From Nonomuraea turcica (lineage in GTDB: Bacteria; Actinomycetota; Actinomycetes; Streptosporangiales; Streptosporangiaceae): a stretch of DNA of 64,000 nt. Position 1 is the stretch's first letter. Every line of letters begins with the position of its first letter. Below the pieces are notes generated by a model. The model was not told where the DNA came from. It saw only the letters and a program-made list of their open reading frames with translations, and did not search any database. Shown piece by piece: positions 53,804 through 64,000 of the stretch. The stretch covers positions 558,001 to 622,000 of the forward strand of contig NZ_JAUZQF010000002.1 in assembly GCF_030718205.1 (NCBI RefSeq). Direction: 5' to 3'. A program made the position numbers and the translations under genes.

Positions 53804-56581
53804 CTATGCCGCCTCAGTGGGGCCTGCTCGCAGGCCGACCGCATCGAGGTGGCGACGCGCTGCGGTGATCGCGAGGCGGGCGTGCTCCTTAGCGCCCACC
53901 TGCGCCACGAGTGTGGCTCGCGGGATCTCCAGAGCGTACGGGATCCCGGGCGGCAGGGCGCCAAGGATGCCGTGCACGTCGATGCCACCCTCGCCGGGGA
54001 ACAGGCGCTCGAAGCGAGCGGCGTAGATGATTTCCTCCTGCGTGGCCGGCGCCTCGGCTGGTGCATCGCAGACGTGGGCGAAGCGGAACCACTCGCGTGG
54101 CAGGTCTCGGAGCTCGGCCACACTGGAGCCGGAGCGCGCGAAGTGAATCAGATCGACGAGGATTCCCGCGTTGGGCTGGCCGGTGTCCCGCAGGACGCGC
54201 ACGGCTTCGGTGAGGTTGGGCGTCTGGGTCCACGACGGGAACTCAAGATCGATGGTGAGGCCGAGAGGCCTGGCCATCTCGCACAACCGCGCGAACCGGT
54301 CGGTTTTGCGAGCGAAGTCCGGATCCGGGAGCTGGGTAATGACATGGCGGGCCCCCAGCTCGGCTCCAGCCTCCAGGAAGCGCAGGAAGTCCGCGGGGTC
54401 GTCATCGGGCGCGATCCGGGCGAGCTCGATGTCGAGCACCTCGATTCCCGTGGCCGCGAGACGCACTTTGGTCGCCCGCATCAGAGCGGGGTCGGTGGCG
54501 AGGGGGTGGTGCGGCTCGTACGGCGTGACCCGCGTCATGCGCAGGCCCACGTATCGATAGCCCGCGTCAGCAGCGGCGCTCACCAACTCGGGCGGAGACA
54601 GGCTCAGCGCCGTCAAATGCGCCAATGAGTAGTCGTGCAGACGGTCGCCGCTGACAAGCGCGGACGACTCCCTCAGCGTGGTCAGCCGGCGCCTCCGGTG
54701 CGCGGCCATGCGCACCGCCGCGCTATTCGCGGCGCCATAGCCGGAGTATTCGCCGATCCTCTGCACCACTTCGAAGAAGATCCGCGCGCCGAGCATCTCG
54801 GTGTAGTAATGAAGGTATTCGCCGTCTTGATCTCGGTCATAAAGGATGGAGTGCTGCCGCATTGCCCCGAGGAGGTGCTGCGGCAGCGCCAGACGGGCGT
54901 CGAGATCATCGTAGTAGTTGTCGGGAATCCTCAGCAGCGGTGCGCCGAGCGCCCGCATCGCCCTCGCGCTGGCGATCGCGTCGTCGGTGGCGAAGGCGAT
55001 GTGCTGAGGGCTCGGCACCGCCGGCGACCAGTCGCCCCGTCGCAGCGGCGCAGTGTTGAGGCTGATCCGGACGTGATGCTCCGGATCGGTCGCGGCCCGG
55101 CTGTGGATCAGCCCGAACGGCGCGGGCAGCGTGGTGGTCTGCGTGGCTTGGAGGCCGAGCACCGAACGATAGAACAGCGCGGCCTGGTCGAAGTCATCGA
55201 CTGACTCGGTGAGCGAGACGTGATCCGTTCCGGTCAGCAGGCCGTCGCTGCGAGCCTCGCGGCCGGTGGGAGCGAAATCGTTGAGCCAGTTGTCGTGCCC
55301 GCCTGTACGGCAGAAGAAGACGGCCGTTCCGTCGGGTGCCGCCACGGAGTTGAGGTCGGCCTCCTCCACCTGCCGGGCGCGCGGTAACACGGGCGCCAGC
55401 AGCCGCTCGGCCCGCCGGGCCGAGCCGACCGGGTCAGCGCTCTCCACGGCCAGCGCGCAGATGGCCGCAGTGCCTGCCGGTACCGTCCTTTGCGATGCGA
55501 AGTTCAGCAGAACCTGGGCCTTGCCCTGCGACCACAGCTGCACCGGCTTGGAGCGATGCTGGCCAGTATGGGTGAACCCCAGCGCGGCGAGCCCCCGCGC
55601 CACGATCGGGCCGGAGATCTCGTCCACGGCCAGCTCGGTGAACACGTGACCGTCGAGCTGCGGAGCCGGCGGCAGGTTGGTCAGCTGAATGCGCTCACGG
55701 ACCGCCACCGAGCCGAGCGTGCCGACTGTCTCCTCCAGCGACAGCAGTGAGCGCATCGCGTCGACGGCGACATGCCGGGGATCTGCCTGCCGGCAGACGT
55801 CGTTGAACACCTCGATCGAAAGTGGGCCGTCGTACCCGGTGGCCAGGACGTGGCCAAGGAAGTCAGTCAAATCGAAAGCGCCTTGCCCGGGAAACAACCG
55901 GTGGTGCTCACTCCACTCCAGTATGTCCATGTTCAGCCGCGGCGCGTCGGCAAGTTGCAGGTGAAACACCTTCGAACCCGGCACGGCTCGAATCTTGGAG
56001 GGGTCGTCGCCGCGGGAGAACACGTGGAAGCTGTCGAGGCACAAACCGAGTGCGGGATGGCCGGCGCGCCGAACGATCCGCCAGGCGTGTTCGACGGTGT
56101 TCACGAACCGGCCCCAAGCAAGGCCCTCGTAGGCGATGCGCAGGCCGCGCCGCGCGGCCCGGCCGGCCAGCGTGTGGAGTTGCTCCGCGGCGAGGTCGTC
56201 GTCGTCGACAGCGTTCATGGATGTCGTCGAGCAGACCGCCATCATGTTCGCGCCGAGTTGTTCCAGCACATCGAACTTCCGCTCCGCCCGACGGAGATTG
56301 GCCTCGAATGTCTCGGGAGGTACTGCCTCGAGGTCATGGAACGGCTGATAGAGGTGGATTGACAGGCCCAGCTCAGCGCATTCCTGCCGAATCCGGCTCG
56401 GCGACCAGCTCGACACGATGAGGTCGCCTTCATAGATCTCGATCCCGTCGAAGCCCGCCGCGGAGGCGGCCGCGAGCTTGTCCTCCAGGGTGCCGGAGAG
56501 GCAGACCGTCGCGAGCGCCAGAGGAGGACTCGCAGAGCGGCGGCTGACAGGACTTGCCATGCCATGATCGGCGGTGAGCAT
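53804..56581 (-). CDS. Three-domain fusion: dehydroshikimate dehydratase-like barrel, HPPD-like domain, second isomerase-like barrel
   Basis: A 925-residue protein. Residues 20-285 form an AP-endonuclease-2/xylose-isomerase-like barrel with metal ligands Glu152 (IAYEGLAWG), Asp183/His186 (LCLDSFHVFS), Gln209 (FHLQLADAP) and Glu257 (SIEVFND), the set known from QuiC/AsbF 3-dehydroshikimate dehydratases. Residues 300-625 are 4-hydroxyphenylpyruvate dioxygenase-like with ligands His454, His527 and Glu604 (ARIFFEVVQR). This two-domain form is known as QuiC, about 630 residues. Here a second barrel (650-910) follows with its own ligands: Glu780, Asp810/His813 (GILVDLIHFARSG), His836 and Glu885. 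The first barrel should make protocatechuate from dehydroshikimate; the role of the third domain is unknown. AAGGTGA precedes the ATG at 56581. Confidence 0.9.
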   Translation of the reverse strand: MLTADHGMASPVSRRSASPPLALATVCLSGTLEDKLAAASAAGFDGIEIYEGDLIVSSWSPSRIRQECAELGLSIHLYQPFHDLEAVPPETFEANLRRAERKFDVLEQLGANMMAVCSTTSMNAVDDDDLAAEQLHTLAGRAARRGLRIAYEGLAWGRFVNTVEHAWRIVRRAGHPALGLCLDSFHVFSRGDDPSKIRAVPGSKVFHLQLADAPRLNMDILEWSEHHRLFPGQGAFDLTDFLGHVLATGYDGPLSIEVFNDVCRQADPRHVAVDAMRSLLSLEETVGTLGSVAVRERIQLTNLPPAPQLDGHVFTELAVDEISGPIVARGLAALGFTHTGQHRSKPVQLWSQGKAQVLLNFASQRTVPAGTAAICALAVESADPVGSARRAERLLAPVLPRARQVEEADLNSVAAPDGTAVFFCRTGGHDNWLNDFAPTGREARSDGLLTGTDHVSLTESVDDFDQAALFYRSVLGLQATQTTTLPAPFGLIHSRAATDPEHHVRISLNTAPLRRGDWSPAVPSPQHIAFATDDAIASARAMRALGAPLLRIPDNYYDDLDARLALPQHLLGAMRQHSILYDRDQDGEYLHYYTEMLGARIFFEVVQRIGEYSGYGAANSAAVRMAAHRRRRLTTLRESSALVSGDRLHDYSLAHLTALSLSPPELVSAAADAGYRYVGLRMTRVTPYEPHHPLATDPALMRATKVRLAATGIEVLDIELARIAPDDDPADFLRFLEAGAELGARHVITQLPDPDFARKTDRFARLCEMARPLGLTIDLEFPSWTQTPNLTEAVRVLRDTGQPNAGILVDLIHFARSGSSVAELRDLPREWFRFAHVCDAPAEAPATQEEIIYAARFERLFPGEGGIDVHGILGALPPGIPYALEIPRATLVAQVGAKEHARLAITAARRHLDAVGLRAGPTEAA

Positions 56582-56725
56582 AGGCGTCTCACCTTCTTCG
56601 CGGCGATTAACGTACGAACTAGATACTTACTTATATGCCTTGTCGGCCATCGGCGAAAGAGGCAATCCGGGCCACTCCGTGGTCCGCTACGTGGATTCGG
56701 TGATCTGACAGGTAGAACCTGACTG

Positions 56726-56755
56726 TTGACTGCCCGGCAGGCACGGATCTATCGT
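56726..56755 (+). promoter_or_regulatory. Predicted promoter of the secreted alpha/beta hydrolase
   Basis: TTGACT (56726-56731), an 18-base spacer and TATCGT (56750-56755) lie 50 bases before the ATG. The other side of the divergent gap (56605-56640) is AT-rich and probably holds the promoter of the three-domain gene. Confidence 0.45.
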
Positions 56756-56807
56756 GCAGCCCATTAAGCGGATCTATTAGTCCATCAGGCAGACCAAGGG
56801 CCGCCCC

Positions 56808-58265
56808 ATGTCTCGACAGTCCCGCAGCATCACCCTCGCGTGCACGTTCATGCTCGTCTCGACGGCGCTGTCAGTACCCGCCACGGCGCACACAGCGACT
56901 CCGCCGAGGACACCCGTGCCCTCGCTGACCGGGCCCCTCCAGTCCACCGGCGATTCGCATCCGTTCAACGTCTCCACCGTGTCACTGGACGCATACGGCT
57001 ACGTCGAGGAGGAATTCCTCGTGAGCGGGCGGGCCAATGTCTACGATTACGACGCCGCAGGCAAGGTCACGGTGGTGCGCACGGCCGTGCCGTACACGAA
57101 CCGCATCATCGTGCGGCGGCCGGCCGATCGCAGAGCGTTCAGCGGGACGGTCGTCGCCGACATCATGAACATGACCAACGGTTGGGACCTCGACCGCATG
57201 TGGCTGACGTCCCACGATGAGTACCTGCGACGGGGGGACGCCTACGTGGGGATCACCAGCGCACCCAACGCGGTCGCGTCGTTGAAGAAGTTCGACCCGT
57301 CCCGATACGGCTCGCTGTCCTGGCCCGACCAACGTGGCTGCACCGGACGGGCGCTCAACTCCGCCGCCGACTCCGAGGGCGGGCTGGTGTGGGACATCCT
57401 CAGCCAGACAGGCGCGGCGCTGAAGAGCCACGGGCGCGACAACCCGCTGCGCGGCTTGAAGGTCGACAAGGTCTACGCGACCGGATATTCCCAGTCGGGT
57501 GCCTACCTGACCCGCTACATCAACGCGGTGCATCCACTCGCGCGCGTCTACGACGGCTTTCTCGTCGCGGCCTCCGCGAGCGGTGTCAAGCCGCTCAACA
57601 AGTGCGGACCCACACCCGCCGACCATGACCTCATCCGGCCCACCGCCGAGCCGGTCATCAAGATGCAGACACAGACCGATTTCTTCATGGACCGGGGCGC
57701 CTCGCGCCGCGACGACTCCGACCAGCCCGACGACAAGTACCGCCTGTACGAGGTGCCCGGCTCGGCTCACGCCTACGCCTACACCTCCGGTTTCGCCCCG
57801 TCTCCTGAAGACCTGGCCAGGATTGGCGCCACCTACAACTACTTCAAGTGCGACGGCATCGGCACCACCTTCCCGATGCACTACCTGTACAACGCCGCCC
57901 ACATGAATCTGGACCGCTGGGCCCGCAACCGAGCCACACCACCACGCGCACCGCGCATCCAGGTGGACGCCGGCGGCCAGACCGTTCTCGACGAGCACGG
58001 GAACGCGGTGGGCGGCGTCCGCACACCATGGGTGGACGCGCCCACCGCCACCTATCATCCGGCGAGCACCGGCCCGAACTGCTTCCTGTTCGGTCATATG
58101 ACCCCGTTCACCCCGAGCAAGCTGCAGCAGCTCTATACCGACCATGGTGTCTACGCGCGCGCTGTGGCCGGCCAGGTGTACAAGCTGGTCAAAGAAGGAT
58201 GGCTGACGCGGGAGGACGGGGCGGCGTCCGTCAACGAGGCCGCAGGCGCGAGCGTGCCCAGGTAG
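56808..58265 (+). CDS. Secreted alpha/beta-hydrolase domain protein
   Basis: A 485-residue exported protein with a signal peptide (LACTFMLVSTALSVPATA, cleavage near residue 28). The nucleophile elbow is VYATGYSQSGAYL (Ser in GYSQSG), and the late GSAHAYAY His probably completes the triad. Sequence and length fit the Pfam alpha/beta-hydrolase-10 group, whose substrates are unknown, with esterase or amidase activity expected. It is divergent from the dehydroshikimate dehydratase-like gene and upstream of rifampicin monooxygenase, without an obvious functional link. Confidence 0.85.
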   Translation: MSRQSRSITLACTFMLVSTALSVPATAHTATPPRTPVPSLTGPLQSTGDSHPFNVSTVSLDAYGYVEEEFLVSGRANVYDYDAAGKVTVVRTAVPYTNRIIVRRPADRRAFSGTVVADIMNMTNGWDLDRMWLTSHDEYLRRGDAYVGITSAPNAVASLKKFDPSRYGSLSWPDQRGCTGRALNSAADSEGGLVWDILSQTGAALKSHGRDNPLRGLKVDKVYATGYSQSGAYLTRYINAVHPLARVYDGFLVAASASGVKPLNKCGPTPADHDLIRPTAEPVIKMQTQTDFFMDRGASRRDDSDQPDDKYRLYEVPGSAHAYAYTSGFAPSPEDLARIGATYNYFKCDGIGTTFPMHYLYNAAHMNLDRWARNRATPPRAPRIQVDAGGQTVLDEHGNAVGGVRTPWVDAPTATYHPASTGPNCFLFGHMTPFTPSKLQQLYTDHGVYARAVAGQVYKLVKEGWLTREDGAASVNEAAGASVPR

Positions 58266-58330
58266 GCCCGTTTGGAGTCGTGATCACGTGGCCGGAAAAG
58301 GATTGGACGGGATGATGCTCGGGCTTGTAG

Positions 58331-60028
<1,698 letters not shown>

Positions 60029-60435
60029 TTTCGCCTGAGCAGTGGTCATCCCGCATATACGTGGCGAGAGTCCAATGCTCCTCGCGGGCCTGTCCGGCCA
60101 CGCCGCCCGTTGAGCAGCCCGGGTGGTGGAGCCCGGGTCACCACGATCCACCCGCCGTTCGCGTCCGGGCGCGGGTCCGAGGCCAGCCAGATCGACAACC
60201 GGGGCCGGATCGTCGGCCGCTACATCGATCCCAAGCTGCGCAGCACCCTGCTCACCCAGGGTGCGGCATCCACCGCAGCGTCCAGCGCATGCTTGACTGA
60301 GTCGGACTCTACCGAGGCTGTCGACGGCTACGGCCGGTTCCTGATGATCACCATGGCGAGTCCGCCCCCCGCGCTGGTCACCTCGAACCACCTGATCGTG
60401 TACGCCGAGGCTCGGCTGGGCGGCGGCGTCACGGG
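60029..60435. other. 407-bp stretch without a convincing gene
   Basis: A plus-strand open frame at 60110-60439 contains IDNRGRIVGRYIDP, which resembles one repeat of secreted HAF-repeat proteins. It has no ribosome site and its remainder is low in predicted structure. A decayed gene fragment is the best reading. Confidence 0.4.
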
Positions 60436-61095
60436 TTAGCTGCCGGCCCGGACGAGGCCATGCTCGTAGGCGTACACGACGGCTTGCACCCGGTCGCGGA
60501 GGCCGAGCTTGGTGAGCATGCGGGCGACGTGGGTCTTGACGGTGGCTTCGCTGACGTACAGTCGGGCGGCGATCTCAGCGTTGGACAGACCTCGTGCGAC
60601 CAGGTGCAGGACCTCCAGCTCACGTACGGTCAAGGTGGCGACCTGGGGCGGTGCCGGGAGTGGTACGGGGGCGCGCGCGAACTCCTCGATCACCCGCCGC
60701 GTGACGGCCGGGTCGAGCAGCCCGGCGCCGGAGGCGACGATGCGGATGGCGTGGATGAGGTCTTCGGGAGCCGCGTTTTTGAGCAGGAATCCGCTGGCCC
60801 CGGCGCGGAGCGCCTCGTAGACGTAGGAGTCGATGTCGAAAGTGGTCAGGACGATGACGCGGGTCGGGGGCGGAGTGTCGGCATACAGCCGGGCGGTGGC
60901 CTGGATGCCGTCCAGCTTGGGCATGCGGATGTCCATGAGCGTCACATCCGGGCGCAGCCGTCGCGCCTGGGTCACCGCTGCGGGCCCGTCGTCGGCCTCG
61001 CCCACCACCTCGATGTCCGGCTCAGCGGAGATGACCAGGCGCAGTCCGGCTCGTATCATCTGCTGGTCATCGGCCAAGAGCACGCGGATCGTCAT
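60436..61095 (-). CDS. NarL/LuxR-family response regulator
   Basis: A 219-residue regulator with a receiver domain (acidic pair Asp9/Asp10, phosphorylation site Asp55 in VTLMDIRMPK, Lys in FLLKNAAPED) and a LuxR-type helix-turn-helix (LTVRELEVLHLVARGLSNAE, VSEATVKTHVARMLTKLGLR). Its ATG overlaps the stop of the sensor kinase gene, so the pair is co-translated. The divergent membrane protein at 62427 is a likely target. Confidence 0.95.
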   Translation of the reverse strand: MTIRVLLADDQQMIRAGLRLVISAEPDIEVVGEADDGPAAVTQARRLRPDVTLMDIRMPKLDGIQATARLYADTPPPTRVIVLTTFDIDSYVYEALRAGASGFLLKNAAPEDLIHAIRIVASGAGLLDPAVTRRVIEEFARAPVPLPAPPQVATLTVRELEVLHLVARGLSNAEIAARLYVSEATVKTHVARMLTKLGLRDRVQAVVYAYEHGLVRAGS

Positions 61096-62243
61096 GCGGC
61101 CGGTCCCTCCATGGGGAGTGTGGCGGTGACGCGGTAGCCGTGTCCCGGTTGCGGCCCGGCCTGCAACGTGCCGCCGTAGAGCGCCACACGTTCCCGCATG
61201 CCGACGAGTCCGTGCCCGCCTGTGGGTGGCGCCCGGCCGGCTCGCGGTGCTCTGCCGTCGTCGACGACGTCGAGGTGGAGCGTCTGGTCGTCATAGCGGA
61301 TGACGCAGTCGATCCGGGTGGCGTCGGCGTGCTTGACGACGTTGGTGATGGCCTCCTGCAGGATCCGGTACGCCGACAGGTCGATGCCGGGTGGCAGTGG
61401 TCGCGGGGTGCCCTGGATCTGCAGTTCGGCGTTCAGCCCTCCGGCTTTGATCGGGTCGAGCAGGTCGCCGGCGTCGGCCAGCCGGGGCAAAGCGGTGTGT
61501 GGCGCGGCCTGTCCGGGCTGGCGAAGCAGGCCGAGCAGCCGGTGGAGCTCGGTCAGCGCCTGACGCCCGTTACGTTCGGCGGCCAGCAGCGCCTCCCGCT
61601 CGGCCTGCTGCTCTGGGCGCAGCAGTCTGCGGATCCCGCCGATGTGCAGCGCCATCGCGGCCATGCTGTTGGCTACCACATCGTGGAGTTCGCGCGCGAT
61701 GCGGGCCCGCTCCAGGTCCACCGCGACCGTGGCCTGCCAGGCGGCTTCCCGCTCGGCCTGCGCGGCCCGCTGTTCGGACAGCTGGGTACGCAGCTGCCGG
61801 ATGCTCACCGCATGGCCGGCCAGCCAGACCCCACTGACGAGCACCCCCGCATACAGCAGGTCGGCGGGCGAGGGGCCCTTCTCGATCAGCACAGCCACCC
61901 AGACCAGGCCCACCGACGCCGGCAGCACCACCATGGGACGCCATGCGTGGTAGGCCGCCGAGCAGACCGCCACGACCAGGGCGAAGAACATCGCGAAGCC
62001 GGCGTTGGAATCCACACCGAGGGCGGCTTGGGCGATCGCGCCGGTCAACACGATCACCAGCACCGCCATCGGCGCTCGCCTCCGCCACGCCAGAGGCAGA
62101 CCCATGACCAGCCCGGCGACGGCCACCAACGGCCGGGGGCCTCCTACGACGACGCCGGACCACACCTCCACCTGGGCCAGGCCCGCGATGCCCAGCGCCA
62201 CCAGCGCATCACGCCGGTCCAGCGATTCGGAGAGCCTGGCCAT
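61092..62243 (-). CDS. Two-component sensor histidine kinase (HisKA_3 type)
   Basis: A 383-residue kinase. The N terminus has four to five hydrophobic helices (about 15-140) with little extracellular sequence, then a short coiled coil and the phosphoacceptor ARIARELHDVVANSMAAMAL. The HATPase domain has AITNVVKHADATRI (N box) and GGHGLVGMRERVALYGG (G boxes). Such kinases often sense membrane stress. It is the first gene of the pair with the response regulator. Confidence 0.94.
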   Translation of the reverse strand: MARLSESLDRRDALVALGIAGLAQVEVWSGVVVGGPRPLVAVAGLVMGLPLAWRRRAPMAVLVIVLTGAIAQAALGVDSNAGFAMFFALVVAVCSAAYHAWRPMVVLPASVGLVWVAVLIEKGPSPADLLYAGVLVSGVWLAGHAVSIRQLRTQLSEQRAAQAEREAAWQATVAVDLERARIARELHDVVANSMAAMALHIGGIRRLLRPEQQAEREALLAAERNGRQALTELHRLLGLLRQPGQAAPHTALPRLADAGDLLDPIKAGGLNAELQIQGTPRPLPPGIDLSAYRILQEAITNVVKHADATRIDCVIRYDDQTLHLDVVDDGRAPRAGRAPPTGGHGLVGMRERVALYGGTLQAGPQPGHGYRVTATLPMEGPAA

Positions 62244-62426
62244 GAGTTGACGATAGACCGCTGCCGACCTGCCGCGAGTCAGTCCTGAGAGCGAGCATTT
62301 CCGGCTCTCCCGTCGTCCGTTGGATTGACACCTTTCGAGCCGAGGTGCCGACGACCGCCGTAGTCGCCTGGCAGGACAGTAAGGCGTGGCCGCCATCGGG
62401 GCGGTCACGACGATGGGAGGGACGTC

Positions 62427-63119
62427 ATGTCCGTTTTCTCCGATGCCCGCCGTCCTCGCCGGATCACCGCAGGGCTCGGCCTGCTCGGGTTCGCTGCGCT
62501 GCTGGTGATCCAGGACCCGCTCGATCCGACCGGCGCAGCCGGATTCTACGACGCCTCCATCCGCCACCCGGGCCTGCTGACCGCCTCGGCGCTGATGCTG
62601 CTGGCATCGGCGGTGCTCACCGTGCCGGCCATCGGCGCCGTCATCCATCAGGCTCGCGACCGCGGCTCACTGCTGGCCCATCTCGGCGGGCTGTTCACCC
62701 TCCTGGGCGCGCTGGGCCACATGGGGCTCGCCACGGTCTACCTCGTCATGCGATCGCTGGCCGGCGGCGATCCAGGACAGATGCGCGCCTTTGAGGACAG
62801 ACTCAACTCCGATGCGGCGCTGATGATCTTCGTCGTCCTGCTGACCAGCTTCGGCATCGGCATCGCGCTGCTGTCCTGGGCGGCGTGGCGAGCGGGCCTG
62901 ATCGGCTGGTGGGCCCCGGCAATGATCACCGCCGTCGCGATCGCGCACAACGCGTTGCCCGATGACCCGCCGATGCCGGTCCAACTCGCTGCGCTGGGCG
63001 TGATCGCCGTGGTGTTCGGCCGACTCGGTGTCCGCACGCTCAGGTTGTCCGACACCGACTGGGACCACACCAGCGCGTCCGCACCAGAACCGTTCTCCAC
63101 GGCAGCCACCAGTGATTGA
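62427..63119 (+). CDS. Multi-spanning membrane protein of unknown function
   Basis: A 230-residue protein with six hydrophobic segments (for example LGLLGFAALLVIQDPL, LLTASALMLLASAVLTVPAI, LMIFVVLLTSFGIGIALLSW). No family is recognised with confidence. It is divergent from the sensor kinase, 183 bases apart, a position typical of targets of such two-component systems. GGGAGGGA just before the ATG provides the ribosome site. Confidence 0.75.
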   Translation: MSVFSDARRPRRITAGLGLLGFAALLVIQDPLDPTGAAGFYDASIRHPGLLTASALMLLASAVLTVPAIGAVIHQARDRGSLLAHLGGLFTLLGALGHMGLATVYLVMRSLAGGDPGQMRAFEDRLNSDAALMIFVVLLTSFGIGIALLSWAAWRAGLIGWWAPAMITAVAIAHNALPDDPPMPVQLAALGVIAVVFGRLGVRTLRLSDTDWDHTSASAPEPFSTAATSD

Positions 63120-63441
63120 CCCCTTTCTGGCACGGTCCGCATGCCATTGATAGGTGACGAAGGAGAACATCATGTTCCAGTGGCTCAAAGCTGCAGAGCA
63201 ACTTCGCGCAGTTCCAGGTTGACGAGCGGCTCAAGCCGCTCGTCGGCGCTGGACCACGCCGGCGTGAGCTCGTCGCAACTCCCAGCCACTGATAGCGGCC
63301 GTCGTGTCGACCCTCTGTGAATCAACGGATCGCGATACACCGACCAGCGGCTCATGGCAGGGCGAGGGGACCCTGCCGTTTGAGCTCGCGACAGTGTCCC
63401 CCGACCGTCTGCGCCTCGAAACGCACCCCGTGATGGAGAAC
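63120..63441. other. 322-bp stretch with one very short ORF
   Basis: A 16-codon ORF (63172-63222, MFQWLKAAEQLRAVPG) has a good AAGGAG site at seven-base spacing but stops at once. It may be the start of a lost gene. Nothing else convincing is seen. Confidence 0.4.
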
Positions 63442-64000
63442 TCAGCCGAACCCGGCAGCCGTCCGGGGCCGGAACGCCCGGGCACGGAGCGCGGCCAGCG
63501 CCGCGGTCCGCCCGGCATCGGTGAGCCGGTCGCCGACCTCGTCCAGACTCCGCTGACGGCGAAGCAGCCCCAGCAGATCCAGACGGCGGTGGACCGCCCC
63601 GATGAGCCAGCCGACGTCCTCACCGGTGATCGGCTGGCCTGTGGACGGAGAATGCCAGCCCTCCCCGGCCATCGCCTCGGCCATCGCCGCGCACCGTTCC
63701 CGATATCCGACCCTGCCGGTCAGATGGAGCATCAGTGTGATCTCCACAGCGACGCCTTCGGCCTGATCGGCAGGGATCAACGCGCTCGTCACCGCTGTCC
63801 ACAGCGTCGAGCTATCGGCCGCGGCGAGCTTCTTCCCCGCCGGGGTGAGCAGCAGGCTGCGCTTGCTACGCCGTACCGCGCTCAGCTCACGGGCCAGCTC
63901 ACGCAGCGTCCACGCCTCCACGATGTCGGACTCCGAACGTGGCCGCCCGGTCAAGGTGAGCCAGCCGCTCCGCGGCCCCCTCAGGCACCCCCGGCACGGT
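63442..64000 (-). CDS. Hypothetical protein, C-terminal part (runs off the window)
   Basis: The frame is open from the right edge to a TGA at 63442. The sequence includes TGRPRSESDIVEAWTLRELA and LLLTPAGKKLAAADSSTLWT, a wHTH-like arrangement seen in the C-terminal region of actinomycete plasmid pRiA4b ORF-3-like and related hypothetical proteins. The start lies beyond the window; the TTG at 63954 is internal because the same homologous pattern continues upstream. Function is unknown. Confidence 0.6.
   Translation of the reverse strand, partial: PCRGCLRGPRSGWLTLTGRPRSESDIVEAWTLRELARELSAVRRSKRSLLLTPAGKKLAAADSSTLWTAVTSALIPADQAEGVAVEITLMLHLTGRVGYRERCAAMAEAMAGEGWHSPSTGQPITGEDVGWLIGAVHRRLDLLGLLRRQRSLDEVGDRLTDAGRTAALAALRARAFRPRTAAGFG

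Noticed and set aside
60110..60439. 109-codon plus-strand frame as a real gene
   Set aside because: It has no ribosome site, only one short HAF-like phrase, and poor composition in its second half.

Overview
The window is GC-rich DNA (about 70% G+C) with the codon use, GTG starts, stop/start overlaps and regulator families of a soil actinomycete. Rifampicin monooxygenase, many LacI regulators and sugar importers lacking their own ATPase fit Streptomyces or Streptosporangiaceae-type organisms; the genus cannot be fixed from sequence alone. No rRNA, tRNA, CRISPR array or intact insertion sequence was found.

Layout. (1) 1-8851: an amine-catabolism block: a ThDP enzyme cut by the window edge, copper amine oxidase, APC permease, DsbA-like protein, flavodoxin and aldehyde dehydrogenase, with a divergent IclR regulator. 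(2) 8867-15816: an AraC regulator divergent from a branched-chain-type ABC importer (permease, lipoprotein, permease-ATPase fusion, ATPase) and an amidase, suggesting amide or urea-like uptake and hydrolysis. (3) 15941-19275: a peptide/opine-type binding lipoprotein and a double-length fused permease behind a strong DtxR/IdeR iron box, followed by a scar where a PucR regulator and another gene are both truncated.

(4) 19888-45956: a 26-kb polysaccharide locus. LacI-1 is divergent from a GH2 beta-galactosidase carrying a one-base frameshift. A long minus-strand operon holds a Tat-type sugar-binding lipoprotein, two permeases, LacI-2, a 56-residue GH31 relic, GH42, GH36, GH43 and a secreted GH5/CBM46 xyloglucanase-like enzyme, ending at a strong terminator. 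A second operon holds LacI-3, a binding protein, two permeases and another GH42. A large GH3 enzyme with an internal beta-trefoil is transcribed the other way. Shared GAAA(n)TTTC palindromes, an 80-bp duplicated promoter element and twin TGACTACGTAGTCA operators tie the parts together. The enzymes would suit galactosylated xyloglucan or arabinogalactan-type hemicellulose. Neither importer has an ATPase, so a shared MsiK-type ATPase elsewhere is implied.

(5) 46161-53775: a patchy region of small genes and decay: a SnoaL-like gene with an in-frame stop, a RibD-type reductase, an imine-reductase-like enzyme with its HxlR regulator, an integrase relic, an aldehyde dehydrogenase with a repeated N terminus, an SDR with a divergent TetR, and an NmrA fragment. 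(6) 53804-56581: a 925-residue three-domain protein (dehydroshikimate dehydratase-like barrel, HPPD-like domain, second barrel). (7) 56808-60028: a secreted alpha/beta hydrolase, then a 19-codon leader ORF and hairpin in front of rifampicin monooxygenase. (8) 60436-64000: a NarL/LuxR two-component system divergent from a membrane protein, and a partial gene at the edge.
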